Shown one piece after another: positions 1-7,205 of a DNA stretch of 9,548 nt (its first letter is position 1; each line of letters opens with the position of its first letter). This DNA is from an uncultured Bacilli bacterium (lineage in GTDB: Bacteria; Bacillota_I; Bacilli_A; RF39; UBA660). Below the pieces are notes generated by a model. It did no database searches. It had not been told where the DNA came from and saw only the letters and a list, made by a program, of their open reading frames with translations. The DNA is taken from NCBI GenBank assembly GCA_944372725.1, contig CALWAA010000029.1:1-9548 (forward strand), given 5' to 3'. Made by a program: the position numbers and the translations under genes.

Positions 1-14
1 TTACACAACAATTA

Positions 15-57
15 AAAATTGAGCAAACTCAGTATGTACCTGGCTTTGCTCAATTTT
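15..57 (-). repeat. 13-bp perfect inverted repeat, possible distal terminator
   Basis: Arms at 15-27 (aaaattgagcaaa) and 45-57 are perfect reverse complements around a 17-nt loop. Read on the minus strand the hairpin is followed by five T residues, so it could be a second, distal terminator behind the 70-residue gene. The loop is long for an intrinsic terminator and the stem carries only four G/C pairs, so a mobile-element end or dispersed repeat is also possible. The region 1-101 holds no convincing gene. Confidence 0.45.
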
Positions 58-101
58 GCTGTCAAAGAAAAGTTATATGATATTTTTAACACATAAACAA
101 G

Positions 102-133
102 AAAAAACATTTACTCATAGTAAAGTAAATGTT
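102..133 (-). terminator. Intrinsic terminator of the 70-residue gene
   Basis: On the minus strand a 10-bp stem (arms 124-133 and 106-115, 8-nt loop) is followed by a run of T (complement of 102-107). The stem overlaps the stop codon of the gene that ends at 132. It is A/T-rich, so efficiency may be moderate, but stem, loop and U-tract are all in the expected order. Confidence 0.7.
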
Positions 134-344
134 ATCTAGATAAAGGTAGTTCTTTTGTTTCTTTTAAAAACTCCCGATTTGCTTCTAACAATGTCTTTTC
201 ATCAAAATATAGGTTACCATCCATTCCATAATATAAAGTTTTACCCGATTTTGATAAAAGAGCAATAAATTTTAAATCTGCTTTTAATTTATCTTTTTTG
301 GTTTGATAAGTTTTTCCATCATAACCAATCCACGTTTCTTGCAT
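132..344 (-). CDS. Hypothetical protein, 70 aa
   Basis: I do not recognise this small protein. It begins MQETWIGYDGKTYQTKKDKL, has no signal peptide, membrane segment or cysteine, and is predicted soluble, with a middle portion that alternates short hydrophobic and Lys/Asp-rich stretches (GKTLYYGMDGNLYF) and a charged, probably helical C-terminus. The gene looks real: a strong SD (ggaggg) sits just upstream of the ATG, a good promoter lies at 369-397 and a terminator overlaps the stop codon. It follows mutL on the same strand but has its own promoter, so it is probably a separate unit. No function can be inferred from the sequence. Confidence 0.75.
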   Translation of the reverse strand: MQETWIGYDGKTYQTKKDKLKADLKFIALLSKSGKTLYYGMDGNLYFDEKTLLEANREFLKETKELPLSR

Positions 345-368
345 TTTAAACCCTCCAATTTAGAAAAT

Positions 369-397
369 AGTTTAACATAAACCACATTAGTTGTCAA
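369..397 (-). promoter_or_regulatory. Sigma-A-type promoter of the 70-residue gene
   Basis: On the minus strand a perfect -35 TTGACA (392-397) is separated by 17 bp from TAAACT (369-374), preceded by an extended -10 TG dinucleotide. The -35 box overlaps the TGA stop codon of mutL (394-396), so the end of mutL doubles as promoter sequence. The start of transcription would fall shortly before the SD of the 70-residue gene. Confidence 0.72.
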
Positions 398-2154
398 TTC
401 ATGACTCTTTTAAACATACGCTCTAAATCATAAATACTAAATTTAATAATAGTAGGTCTGCCATGTGGGCAATTATAAGGATTATCACACATAACGAGTT
501 CGTTTAAAAGTTCTTGCTGTGCTTCATGGCTGATTCTCATGTTGGCTTTAATACTCATTTTACAAGCTAGAGTGGCTGCTAGATGGTCATTAAATTTGAT
601 AGGGTCAAACTTATCTTTGATATCAATTACTAAATCAATAATTTTTCTAATACTTTCCTCTTCATAATCTTGTAATATCCATGTCGGATGTGCTTTTACA
701 ATATAAGTATTTACTCCAAATTCTTCTAAAATAAAGCCCATATCCGTTAAAATATGTAAATTTTCTTTTAAAGTTAAAAAGTCCGAAGCCGAAAGTTCAA
801 TCGTAATGGGAATTAAAAGATAAGTTGTCGTAACTTCTTTTTTTCTTAAGGCATGCAAATATCTTTCATAATTTACTCTTTCTTGGGCAGCATGTTGGTC
901 TATTAAATATATGCCTTCTTCGTTTTGAGCAATAATATAGGTTCCTAGGGCTAGACCAACCGGATATAAAACTAGGCTTTTCATTTCTTTATTGACTACT
1001 AATTCATCACTCGTTTTTAACTCCGGTGCATTTTCTTCCACACTTACTTGAAAGTTTAATTCTGTTTGGATTGGTTGTTCCTCTTTTTTAGCCATAGATG
1101 TTACGATATCAGCGATAACACTATCTTTAATAATATTAACACTTTCTTCTTTTAGGGCATTTGGTATTAGTAAATTATGATATAGAGTATCTTTAATAGT
1201 TGTATAGATTAAATCATATAATTCCGGCATTTTACTTATTTTGACATCTTGCTTAGTAGGATGAATATTAACATCCACTAAAGTTGGGTCAGTATTTATT
1301 TTTAAGACGACAACCGGATATTTACCATCTGGTTTATAGGTATGATAAGCATCATTGATGGCTTTATTAATTTCACTATTTCTAATGACACGGTCATTTA
1401 CAAAAGTATTTAAATCATTACGATTGGAACGAAGTATTTCTGGTTTGCAAATATAACCATATATATCAAAATCATTATTACTAGCTTTAAATTCTAACAT
1501 TTTATTTGAAACGTTTAAACCATAGATTTCATGAATTGTTTTAAGTAGGTTATCAGAACCACTCGTTTTAACTATTATCCGGTCATTACTTAATAAGCTA
1601 AATTTGATTTTTGGATGTGCCAGAGCTAATTTTTCAATTAAACTTACAGAATTATAAGTTTCAGTATTTTCGGCTTTTAAGTATTTTAATCTTGCTGGTG
1701 TATTATAAAACAGATTTGTTACTGTAATGCTTGTCCCTACTCGCAAATCACCACTTGTATTTTCAAGTATCTCACCACCCTTAATATGAATATAAGTTGA
1801 ATCAACACCATCACTCGTTTTTAATTCTACTTCTGAAACACTTGCAATAGATGGTAAGGCCTCACCTCGAAAGCCCATCGTATCTATAAAAAACAAATCA
1901 TCATCGCGCAGAATTTTACTAGTTGCGTGTCTACCAAAGGCAAGAAGAGCATCCTCTTTATCCATACCAATTCCATTATCGGTTACTTTAATACTTTCTA
2001 ATCCACCTTTGATTAATTCCACTTTTATTTCTGTAGATGAAGCATCAATGCTATTTTCAACTAACTCTTTTACAATACTAGAACACCTTTCAACTACTTC
2101 ACCAGCTGATATTTTGTTAGCTAAAGCTTCACTCATTACATGAATTTTACTCAT
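394..2154 (-). CDS. mutL: DNA mismatch repair protein MutL
   Basis: MutL couples mismatch recognition by MutS to strand removal. The N-terminal GHKL ATPase is complete: catalytic Glu30 and Asn34 in KELVEN, DNGIGM at 59-64, HATSK at 76-80, GFRGEAL at 94-100 and the FYNTPAR segment near 149-155. A variable linker follows (about 330-395). The C-terminal dimerisation/endonuclease domain has DQHAAQERVNYE (419-430, fits DQHA(X)2E(X)4E), ACKMSIKA (about 530-537) and CPHGRP (562-567), the metal-binding set of nicking MutLs. It is therefore expected to nick DNA itself, as in Gram-positives without MutH. Length 586 aa is normal. The ATG overlaps the yqeH stop by 8 bp and has an SD (gaggt) inside yqeH. 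mutS is not adjacent, contrary to the common mutS-mutL pairing. The usual clamp motif in the C-terminal domain lacks its Gln, but QTELNF occurs in the linker at 363-368. Confidence 0.97.
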   Translation of the reverse strand: MSKIHVMSEALANKISAGEVVERCSSIVKELVENSIDASSTEIKVELIKGGLESIKVTDNGIGMDKEDALLAFGRHATSKILRDDDLFFIDTMGFRGEALPSIASVSEVELKTSDGVDSTYIHIKGGEILENTSGDLRVGTSITVTNLFYNTPARLKYLKAENTETYNSVSLIEKLALAHPKIKFSLLSNDRIIVKTSGSDNLLKTIHEIYGLNVSNKMLEFKASNNDFDIYGYICKPEILRSNRNDLNTFVNDRVIRNSEINKAINDAYHTYKPDGKYPVVVLKINTDPTLVDVNIHPTKQDVKISKMPELYDLIYTTIKDTLYHNLLIPNALKEESVNIIKDSVIADIVTSMAKKEEQPIQTELNFQVSVEENAPELKTSDELVVNKEMKSLVLYPVGLALGTYIIAQNEEGIYLIDQHAAQERVNYERYLHALRKKEVTTTYLLIPITIELSASDFLTLKENLHILTDMGFILEEFGVNTYIVKAHPTWILQDYEEESIRKIIDLVIDIKDKFDPIKFNDHLAATLACKMSIKANMRISHEAQQELLNELVMCDNPYNCPHGRPTIIKFSIYDLERMFKRVMN

Positions 2155-3076
2155 TTGTTACCTCACTACTATCTAAACGTATTTCTAAATGCTCATGATT
2201 TGATAATATTTGACAAGCTTCTTTTATATTTAAAAAACCTATTCCGGGAATGACAATATCATTATTTTGAGGTATGTCTAAAACATATTTTTCTTTTGCC
2301 TCTTGATATTTTCTTGTAATAGAGGTAGTACCATAGAAAATCACTTTATTATCCCCCTCAAAATAAATGCGATACGTTCCATTTATAATTAGAGTAGTAC
2401 CCTCTTTGATTAAATAAGAGATTGGCTTAATTTCTTTTTCTATTAAATAATCATCATTTTCATAAGTAAAACCTGGAGTATCAATAATCGTTAAATCGCC
2501 TATTTTTATTTTAATAAAATCAAGAGTTGTATTTGGTTTACTAGATGTCAAAATTTCTTTTTTAAGTCCATACTCTTTTAATAGTTTATTGATAAAGGTA
2601 CTTTTCCCAGCATTGGTAATACCCATAATAAAAGAAACTTTAAAACCTAATTCTTCCATAATTTTTAAAATATTATTAGATTTAAAATTAGGTTTATTAC
2701 TTATAAAAAGAATTTTATCTTTAATTTTATAAACTTTCTCTAACCACAATTTTATTTTTTCTGGTTTCATATCGCGTCTTAATGTATCGCTTTTACTGAT
2801 AACTAAAACTTTAGGGATTTTTATTTTATTAAATAAAGATATTGTTTTTTGATTGATATTTAAAAAGTCAACTAAAAAGAACGCTATACCCTTACTTTTG
2901 TTTACTTTGGCAAATATTTTTTCTTCATCAATTTCTTCTTTATCTTTTCTTTCGCCATAGTTTTTAAGCCTAAAGCAACGACGACAATAAACACTTTTTA
3001 AATTAGGAGTATATCCTGGTTTATCTTCATCCAAATTTTGCATTATTTGGCCACAACCAATACAGATTTTATTCAT
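2147..3076 (-). CDS. yqeH: Ribosome-biogenesis GTPase YqeH
   Basis: This is a circularly permuted GTPase of the YqeH family, which acts in 30S subunit assembly. The N-terminus has a zinc finger with Cys5, Cys8, Cys31 and Cys34 (CIGCG ... YCRRC). The GTPase motifs then run in permuted order: G4 as SKSD (94-97, usually NKxD), a G5-like ISN near 125-127, G1 GITNAGKST (152-160), G2 threonines in PNTTLD (about 181-186) and G3 DTPG (199-202). At 309 aa it is shorter than the roughly 366-aa Bacillus subtilis protein; the difference appears to lie in the C-terminal domain. The ATG overlaps the yqeG stop codon by 8 bp and is preceded by an SD (aaggag). The yqeG-yqeH order is the usual one, but mutL follows here instead of aroE/yhbY/nadD. 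Confidence 0.93.
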   Translation of the reverse strand: MNKICIGCGQIMQNLDEDKPGYTPNLKSVYCRRCFRLKNYGERKDKEEIDEEKIFAKVNKSKGIAFFLVDFLNINQKTISLFNKIKIPKVLVISKSDTLRRDMKPEKIKLWLEKVYKIKDKILFISNKPNFKSNNILKIMEELGFKVSFIMGITNAGKSTFINKLLKEYGLKKEILTSSKPNTTLDFIKIKIGDLTIIDTPGFTYENDDYLIEKEIKPISYLIKEGTTLIINGTYRIYFEGDNKVIFYGTTSITRKYQEAKEKYVLDIPQNNDIVIPGIGFLNIKEACQILSNHEHLEIRLDSSEVTNE

Positions 3077-3587
3077 AATATTCTCCTTTTTCTAATAACC
3101 CTTTTCTTCTTAATTTACGATAAATAAAACCTTCAAAAAAACGATTAATTTTTGTACACCATTTTTCATAATCGCCAATAGGATTAATTAAAATTGACGT
3201 TATCCCTACCCTATTAGCACCACAAATATCGGTTAAAAGTTGGTCCCCTATGGCAGCAATTTCATGATATTCAAATTTATATATATCCATAATTTTTAAA
3301 TATTTCTTTTTAAATGGTTTATGACTGGATGAGGCAACATCTACATTAAGTCCCTCTTTAAATGGCGTTAATCTTTTTTTGCCACTATTCGACAAAATAA
3401 TAATTTTAAAATCACGCTCTAACACAACAAATAATTCTTTCACCTTTTTCGTTGGAACATCGACATTGACAGGAATTAATGTATTATCTAAATCAAATAA
3501 TAAACATTTAATCCCTTTTTGTTTTAATTTATTATAATCAATATCATATATACTTTTTTGATAGATATCTGGAATAAAATTTTGCAT
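3069..3587 (-). CDS. yqeG: YqeG family HAD phosphatase
   Basis: A cytoplasmic HAD-superfamily (class IIIA, YqeG) phosphatase of 172 aa, the usual size. Motif I is FDLDNTL (31-37, nucleophile Asp32 and acid Asp34), motif II is SNS (66-68), motif III includes Lys90 in SHKP, and motif IV is GDQLLTD (114-120, Asp115 and Asp120 for Mg2+). The physiological substrate is not known from sequence; the nearest well-known relatives act on phosphatidylglycerophosphate or are uncharacterised. It is the first gene of the coupled yqeG-yqeH-mutL unit, with a strong SD (ggaggtgg) and an extended -10 promoter directly upstream, right after the terminator of the preceding gene. Confidence 0.92.
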   Translation of the reverse strand: MQNFIPDIYQKSIYDIDYNKLKQKGIKCLLFDLDNTLIPVNVDVPTKKVKELFVVLERDFKIIILSNSGKKRLTPFKEGLNVDVASSSHKPFKKKYLKIMDIYKFEYHEIAAIGDQLLTDICGANRVGITSILINPIGDYEKWCTKINRFFEGFIYRKLRRKGLLEKGEYYE

Positions 3588-3602
3588 AATACCACCTCCA
3601 TC

Positions 3603-3611
3603 ATTATATCA
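3603..3611 (-). promoter_or_regulatory. Extended -10 promoter of yqeG-yqeH-mutL
   Basis: On the minus strand TGaTATAAT has a perfect -10 hexamer (3603-3608) with the extended TG. No good -35 box is present at 16-18 bp; that position lies within the upstream terminator hairpin. A perfect extended -10 can function without a consensus -35. The strong SD of yqeG follows almost at once, so the leader would be very short. Confidence 0.6.
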
Positions 3612-3612
3612 C

Positions 3613-3636
3613 AAAAAAAGGATAAGTATCTATCCT
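3613..3636 (-). terminator. Intrinsic terminator of the 114-residue gene
   Basis: On the minus strand aggata and tatcct form a 6-bp stem (3631-3636 with 3619-3624) with a 6-nt loop, followed by a run of seven T (3613-3619). It starts 5 nt after the stop codon of the 114-residue gene. The stem is short but the U-tract is strong. Confidence 0.65.
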
Positions 3637-3640
3637 CAAT

Positions 3641-3985
3641 TTATTTTTTCCTTCTATTCTCTTCTAATTCTATTTGAAATTTATAAATGTGATATAAAGA
3701 ATCTGCTAAATTAACTTGATTTAAGTCACCACTCATTAAGGCATTATAGTAAATATATATTAGTTCTTTATTATTTTCTCGCCAAAAAGAAAGAATATCA
3801 TCTACTTCACTAGTTGTTAGTCTAAGGCTTTTAATTAGTGGGTGAAGATTTTCAAAACATCCGATTTTAATTCTTCCTAAAAGTTCATTTCGCAATTCTT
3901 GTTTTTTAGCTGCTAAAAATATAGGGTTTTGAAAATCAGGATAATAGTGAGCTACTCCTACATTTACGGTAACATTTTCTTTCAT
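3641..3985 (-). CDS. Hypothetical protein, 114 aa
   Basis: I do not recognise this protein. It starts MKENVTVNVGVAHYYPDFQ and the remainder looks all-helical and soluble, with a run resembling a short helical regulatory domain (LHPLIKSLRLTTSEVDDILSFW, residues 48-69, broken here only for description), a Tyr-rich helix (ELIYIYYNAL) and a basic end (ENRRKK). There is one Cys (Cys43) and no signal peptide or membrane segment. It lies where ylbF might be expected after ylbD-ylbE, but I see no YlbF features. Expression signals are good: SD aggagg, a promoter with -35 and extended -10 at 4003-4031, and a terminator directly after the stop, so it is probably monocistronic. Confidence 0.75.
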   Translation of the reverse strand: MKENVTVNVGVAHYYPDFQNPIFLAAKKQELRNELLGRIKIGCFENLHPLIKSLRLTTSEVDDILSFWRENNKELIYIYYNALMSGDLNQVNLADSLYHIYKFQIELEENRRKK

Positions 3986-4002
3986 TTTAACCTCCTAATT
4001 TC

Positions 4003-4031
4003 AGTATATCAAAAAAAATAAAGATAATCAA
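4003..4031 (-). promoter_or_regulatory. Sigma-A-type promoter of the 114-residue gene
   Basis: On the minus strand TTGATT (4026-4031; 4 of 6 to consensus) and TATACT (4003-4008; 5 of 6) are 17 bp apart, and the -10 is preceded by an extended TG. The -35 directly abuts the ylbE stop codon. The SD aggagg of the 114-residue gene follows within 15 nt. Confidence 0.7.
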
Positions 4032-4253
4032 TCATTTTAGAGCACTTAAAACATTACTTATGATATCAATATTATCAATAGCATCACTTATTTTATCAGT
4101 TGCTCTTAGGCGATATTTTATTTTCATGTTTTCTTTATATCTTTTATAACTTGCTGGATTTCTATTTAAATCTTTTAGCCAATAAGAATTATATTTTAAC
4201 AACTCTAACATTTTTGGTTCCTTTTTTAATTCCATTAACACATTTACTTGCAT
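4032..4253 (-). CDS. ylbE: YlbE-like protein, 73 aa
   Basis: A small protein matching the YlbE-like family of Bacillus: the diagnostic stretch is YWLKDLNRNP (about residues 24-33), comparable to the YR-L-RNP core of B. subtilis YlbE, followed by a helical C-terminus ending in a hydrophobic stretch (DNIDIISNVLSAL). Function is unknown for the family. It begins 3 nt after the ylbD stop codon, with its SD (gagga) inside the last codons of ylbD, so the two are co-translated, as in Bacillus where ylbD and ylbE are neighbours. Length is close to the B. subtilis protein. Assignment is from recalled motif and synteny. Confidence 0.8.
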   Translation of the reverse strand: MQVNVLMELKKEPKMLELLKYNSYWLKDLNRNPASYKRYKENMKIKYRLRATDKISDAIDNIDIISNVLSALK

Positions 4254-4256
4254 TTT

Positions 4257-4604
4257 TTAGTCCTCAAAAAACTTATTGATTGGCCTTGGCGTTACTGGCC
4301 CTTTGCTTGCAACAGACGGAGTGCTTTTTCCCGTTAATTCTTGCACTAAACCTAAGGCTTTTTGGGCGGTATTAATGTGTTTTTGTACAGAATCCATATC
4401 TATTTTTTTGACAATATCACTAAAATTATTAAGGGAACTAGTAGAATTATCTTTTTTTAAATAATTTTTCCAAGCTCTATCATCATCCCCATAAATATCA
4501 TAAATTTCATATAATTCTTGCCAGGAAGAATCTTTGGAATGCACACTTTTAATTAATTCCGGATGGGCTTTTGCAAAAGCTTTAAATTCTTCTTTTTTAG
4601 ACAT
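4257..4604 (-). CDS. ylbD: YlbD-like protein, 115 aa
   Basis: Matches the YlbD family (called a putative spore coat protein in Bacillus). The conserved part is the N-terminal third: FKAFAKAHPELIKSV (about 7-21), then SWQELYE (27-33) and YGDDDRAWKNY (38-48), close to the K-F-HPKL / SWQE-YE / GEDDPIWDKY pattern of B. subtilis. The rest is a low-complexity Ser/Asn linker and one helix, ending PINKFFED. I chose the ATG at 4604 because ggtgat, a 16S-complementary stretch, lies 4 nt upstream; the in-frame ATG at 4616 has no SD and lies only a few bases from a TATAAT (4620-4625). The coat label need not imply sporulation here. ylbE follows after 3 nt. Confidence 0.85.
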   Translation of the reverse strand: MSKKEEFKAFAKAHPELIKSVHSKDSSWQELYEIYDIYGDDDRAWKNYLKKDNSTSSLNNFSDIVKKIDMDSVQKHINTAQKALGLVQELTGKSTPSVASKGPVTPRPINKFFED

Positions 4605-4658
4605 ATCAATCACCATTAAATTATATGTAAAACGAAAAGAAAAAGAAGAAAAAAGTTT

Positions 4659-7151
4659 CTATAGTTTGAAATCATCTAGGAAATCTTCCATTGATAATTT
4701 CTTTGGTTCCTTCTTCTCTTCTTTTTTAGGTTCTTCCTTTTTTTCTTCATTTGGTGTTTCTATTTTTTCTTTTATTGCCACCACACTTGCTTGGTCTAAT
4801 TTGTATTTACTGATATTTGAACCAGTGCTTGCTAAATCCATAATCGCAATATCGCTATTTTTGAAGATATTTATATCACTATCGGCTTTGGTTAAGATTA
4901 AATCTCGGGAATTCGTAACTAAGGCATTTAATATTTTGTAAGTTACTGTTTTTGTTTTTTTCATAATTAAACTGCCACGTTTCGCTCTATTGTGAGTTTC
5001 TAAATCACTTAGTTTTACTCTTTTAGCAGTTTTATTATCGGTAAATATTGTTAAATATTCCTCTAACTCATTAAAACTAACCATATTTTTAACAACATCT
5101 TCTTTTAGATTAATTCCTTTTACCCCACTAGCTTTGGCCCCAACCATTGGCACTTCCTCACTTTTAAAGTTTAGATAATAACCATTTTCGGTTACAAGCA
5201 CGATATTTCCTAAATCTTTTTTAACATCAATTAATTTATCATCCTCTTTTAGTTTCATAGCGGTCATTGGTTTAGAACATCTAGCTACTTCAAAATCAGT
5301 AGATGCAGTTCTTTTTATCATACCATTTTTAGAAGCTAGAACATAGGTGTCTTTTTTATTGTAAATGAATGAAGCAATGACTTCTTCCCCTGTTGACATC
5401 ATTATAATATTATTAACATGCTTTCCTAACTCTTTCCATTTAATTTCAGGAATTTTATAAACTGGTATGTATAAATAATTACCAAGACTCGTAAATATTA
5501 CTAAAGTATCTAAGGTTGTACATTCATATAATCCGGTAATAAAATCTCCAGGTTTTAGAGTTGTATCTTCGTTTGATGCAGCATAACTTTTAGAACTTAC
5601 TCTTTTTACATAACCTTCATTAGTTACTACAATGACAACATTTTCTTTTGGTATCATTTCTCTTGCATCAATTTTAATCTCCGCAATCTCTTCTTCTATC
5701 TTTGTTTTTCTTGGTGTTTCATATTCTTTTTTAATTAATTTCAATTCTTTTTTCATCACATATTTAAGTACTTCTTCATCGGTTAAGATAGCCTTTAAAC
5801 CCTCAATTAATTTAGCAAGTTTTTGCATTTCTTCTTGAAGTTCTAAGACATCAGTATTAGTTAGTTTGTATAATTGTAAAGTAACGATTGCTTCTGCTTG
5901 TTCCATCGTAAAAGCAAATTCTTTTACTAAATTAGCTTTTGCATCAGCTTTATTTTTACTAGCCCGAATTACTTTAATTACTTCATCTAATATTGATAAA
6001 CATTTTATTAAGCCTTCCACAATATGCATTCTTTTTTCATAAGTTGCTAAATCAAATTCACTTCTTTTTAAGATTACTTCCCGTTGATGAGCAATGTAAG
6101 CATCTAATATTTCTAATATTCCCAACGTTTTAGGAACTCGATTTACAATTGTAACCATGTTGTAATTATAAGAAATTTGTAAATCCGTATTTTTAAATAA
6201 ATAACTTAAGATTAAATCAGGATTTGCACCAGCTTTTAAATCAATTACAATTCTTAAGCCTTCTCTATCTGATTCATCACGAACCTCAGTCATGCCATCA
6301 ATTTTTTTATCAATTCTAATGCCATCAATTTTATTAACAAGCATAGCTTTATTTACATCATAAGGAATTTCCGTAATAACAATTTTTGTTTTCCCTTTTT
6401 CCCGCACAATATCATATTTACATCTAACTACAACTCTACCTTTACCAGTTTTAAAAGCTTCTCTTATCCCATCAATACCACATGCTATACCACCAGTTGG
6501 AAAATCTGGGCCTTTTACGATATCTAGGATTGTATCTAAATAACAATTGGGACTATCAATTCTTTTGATGGTCGCATCGATAATTTCCCCAAGATTATGA
6601 GGTGGAATATTCGTTGCATAACCAGCACTAATTCCCATTGCCCCATTTACAAGTAAATTTGGAAATTTAGCAGGTAAAACAGTTGGTTCTAATAATCTAT
6701 CATCAAAGTTAGGGGCAAATTTAACCGTATTTTTATCTAAATCTGCAAGTAATTCATTGCTAATTTTAGCAAGTCTTGCTTCGGTATAACGATAAGCTGC
6801 AGCTGGGTCACCATCCATCGAACCATTATTTCCTTTCATATCGATTAATGGTGTGTTTTGTTTCCACCACTGACTCATTCTTACCATCGCATCATATACA
6901 CTAGAATCACCATGAGGATGGTATTTACCTAATACGTCACCAACAGTTGCTGCACTCTTGATATATTTTTTATCATAAGTGTTTCCGGCTTTATACATCG
7001 CAAATAAAATTCTTCTTTGAACTGGTTTTAAGCCATCACGTACATCTGGGATTGCTCTATCTTGTATAATTTCTTTAGCATAAGATGCAAAACGTTCTCC
7101 CATAATTTCTTCTAAAGCATAATCTTCTATTCTTTTTAGTACGTTATCCAT
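4659..7151 (-). CDS. parC: DNA topoisomerase IV subunit A (ParC)
   Basis: ParC is the DNA-cleaving subunit of topoisomerase IV, which decatenates daughter chromosomes with ParE. The N-terminal part has [32 protein letters not shown] (quinolone-determining Ser83 and Asp87) and the catalytic Tyr122 in [25 protein letters not shown] and GISAGYAT are ParC-type, not GyrA-type, and the canonical GyrA box QRRGGKG is absent ([13 protein letters not shown] instead). The C-terminal domain shows about six pinwheel blades ([44 protein letters not shown]). A Lys/Glu-rich tail ends [11 protein letters not shown]. The start at 7151 (830 aa) has SD aaggtgg at good spacing. The frame stays open to an ATG at 7202, but that lies inside the upstream terminator stem. 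parE is not directly upstream. Confidence 0.95.
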   Translation of the reverse strand: MDNVLKRIEDYALEEIMGERFASYAKEIIQDRAIPDVRDGLKPVQRRILFAMYKAGNTYDKKYIKSAATVGDVLGKYHPHGDSSVYDAMVRMSQWWKQNTPLIDMKGNNGSMDGDPAAAYRYTEARLAKISNELLADLDKNTVKFAPNFDDRLLEPTVLPAKFPNLLVNGAMGISAGYATNIPPHNLGEIIDATIKRIDSPNCYLDTILDIVKGPDFPTGGIACGIDGIREAFKTGKGRVVVRCKYDIVREKGKTKIVITEIPYDVNKAMLVNKIDGIRIDKKIDGMTEVRDESDREGLRIVIDLKAGANPDLILSYLFKNTDLQISYNYNMVTIVNRVPKTLGILEILDAYIAHQREVILKRSEFDLATYEKRMHIVEGLIKCLSILDEVIKVIRASKNKADAKANLVKEFAFTMEQAEAIVTLQLYKLTNTDVLELQEEMQKLAKLIEGLKAILTDEEVLKYVMKKELKLIKKEYETPRKTKIEEEIAEIKIDAREMIPKENVVIVVTNEGYVKRVSSKSYAASNEDTTLKPGDFITGLYECTTLDTLVIFTSLGNYLYIPVYKIPEIKWKELGKHVNNIIMMSTGEEVIASFIYNKKDTYVLASKNGMIKRTASTDFEVARCSKPMTAMKLKEDDKLIDVKKDLGNIVLVTENGYYLNFKSEEVPMVGAKASGVKGINLKEDVVKNMVSFNELEEYLTIFTDNKTAKRVKLSDLETHNRAKRGSLIMKKTKTVTYKILNALVTNSRDLILTKADSDINIFKNSDIAIMDLASTGSNISKYKLDQASVVAIKEKIETPNEEKKEEPKKEEKKEPKKLSMEDFLDDFKL

Positions 7152-7168
7152 TTTTACCACCTTAATAT

Positions 7169-7177
7169 ATAATAACA
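7169..7177 (-). promoter_or_regulatory. Extended -10 promoter of parC
   Basis: On the minus strand TGtTATTAT (hexamer 7169-7174, 5 of 6 to consensus, with extended TG) lies between the upstream terminator and the parC SD. A poor -35 (TTTATT, 7192-7197) would sit in the terminator loop at 17 bp spacing. Transcription would begin just before the SD, giving a very short leader. Confidence 0.45.
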
Positions 7178-7178
7178 T

Positions 7179-7205
7179 AAAAAAGTGGGTAAATAAACCC
7201 ACTTT
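7179..7205 (-). terminator. Intrinsic terminator of the surface-protein gene
   Basis: On the minus strand an 8-bp perfect stem (aaagtggg at 7198-7205 with cccacttt at 7182-7189, 8-nt loop) runs into six T residues. The stem overlaps the TAA stop (7204-7206) of the surface-protein gene. It separates that gene from parC. Confidence 0.85.

Noticed and set aside
1..75. Short minus-strand open frame ending at 1-3 (about 23 codons)
   Set aside because: It consists largely of the inverted repeat, has a stop at 73-75 and no SD; it is probably not a gene.
394..4253. Mycoplasma-type code with TGA as Trp
   Set aside because: mutL and ylbE end in TGA at the expected protein ends and Trp codons are TGG throughout.
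4617..4658. Terminator after parC
   Set aside because: The minus strand is T-rich here, but only a 4-bp stem can be formed, so read-through into ylbD is more likely.
4276..4941. Plus-strand open frames opposite ylbD and the parC end (4276-4464, 4534-4941)
   Set aside because: They are antisense to well-supported genes, show Ser/Phe-rich antisense-type composition and no SD or family motif.
5632..5838. Plus-strand open frame inside parC
   Set aside because: Antisense shadow of the parC coding sequence with no expression signals.
4659..7151. Reading the large topoisomerase gene as gyrA
   Set aside because: [20 protein letters not shown] and GISAGYAT are ParC signatures, and the GyrA box QRRGGKG is missing.
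7152..7202. N-terminal extension of ParC from the ATG at 7202 (17 extra residues)
   Set aside because: The ATG lies in the stem of the upstream terminator, has no SD, and the extension is absent from ParC family starts; the ATG at 7151 has a good SD.
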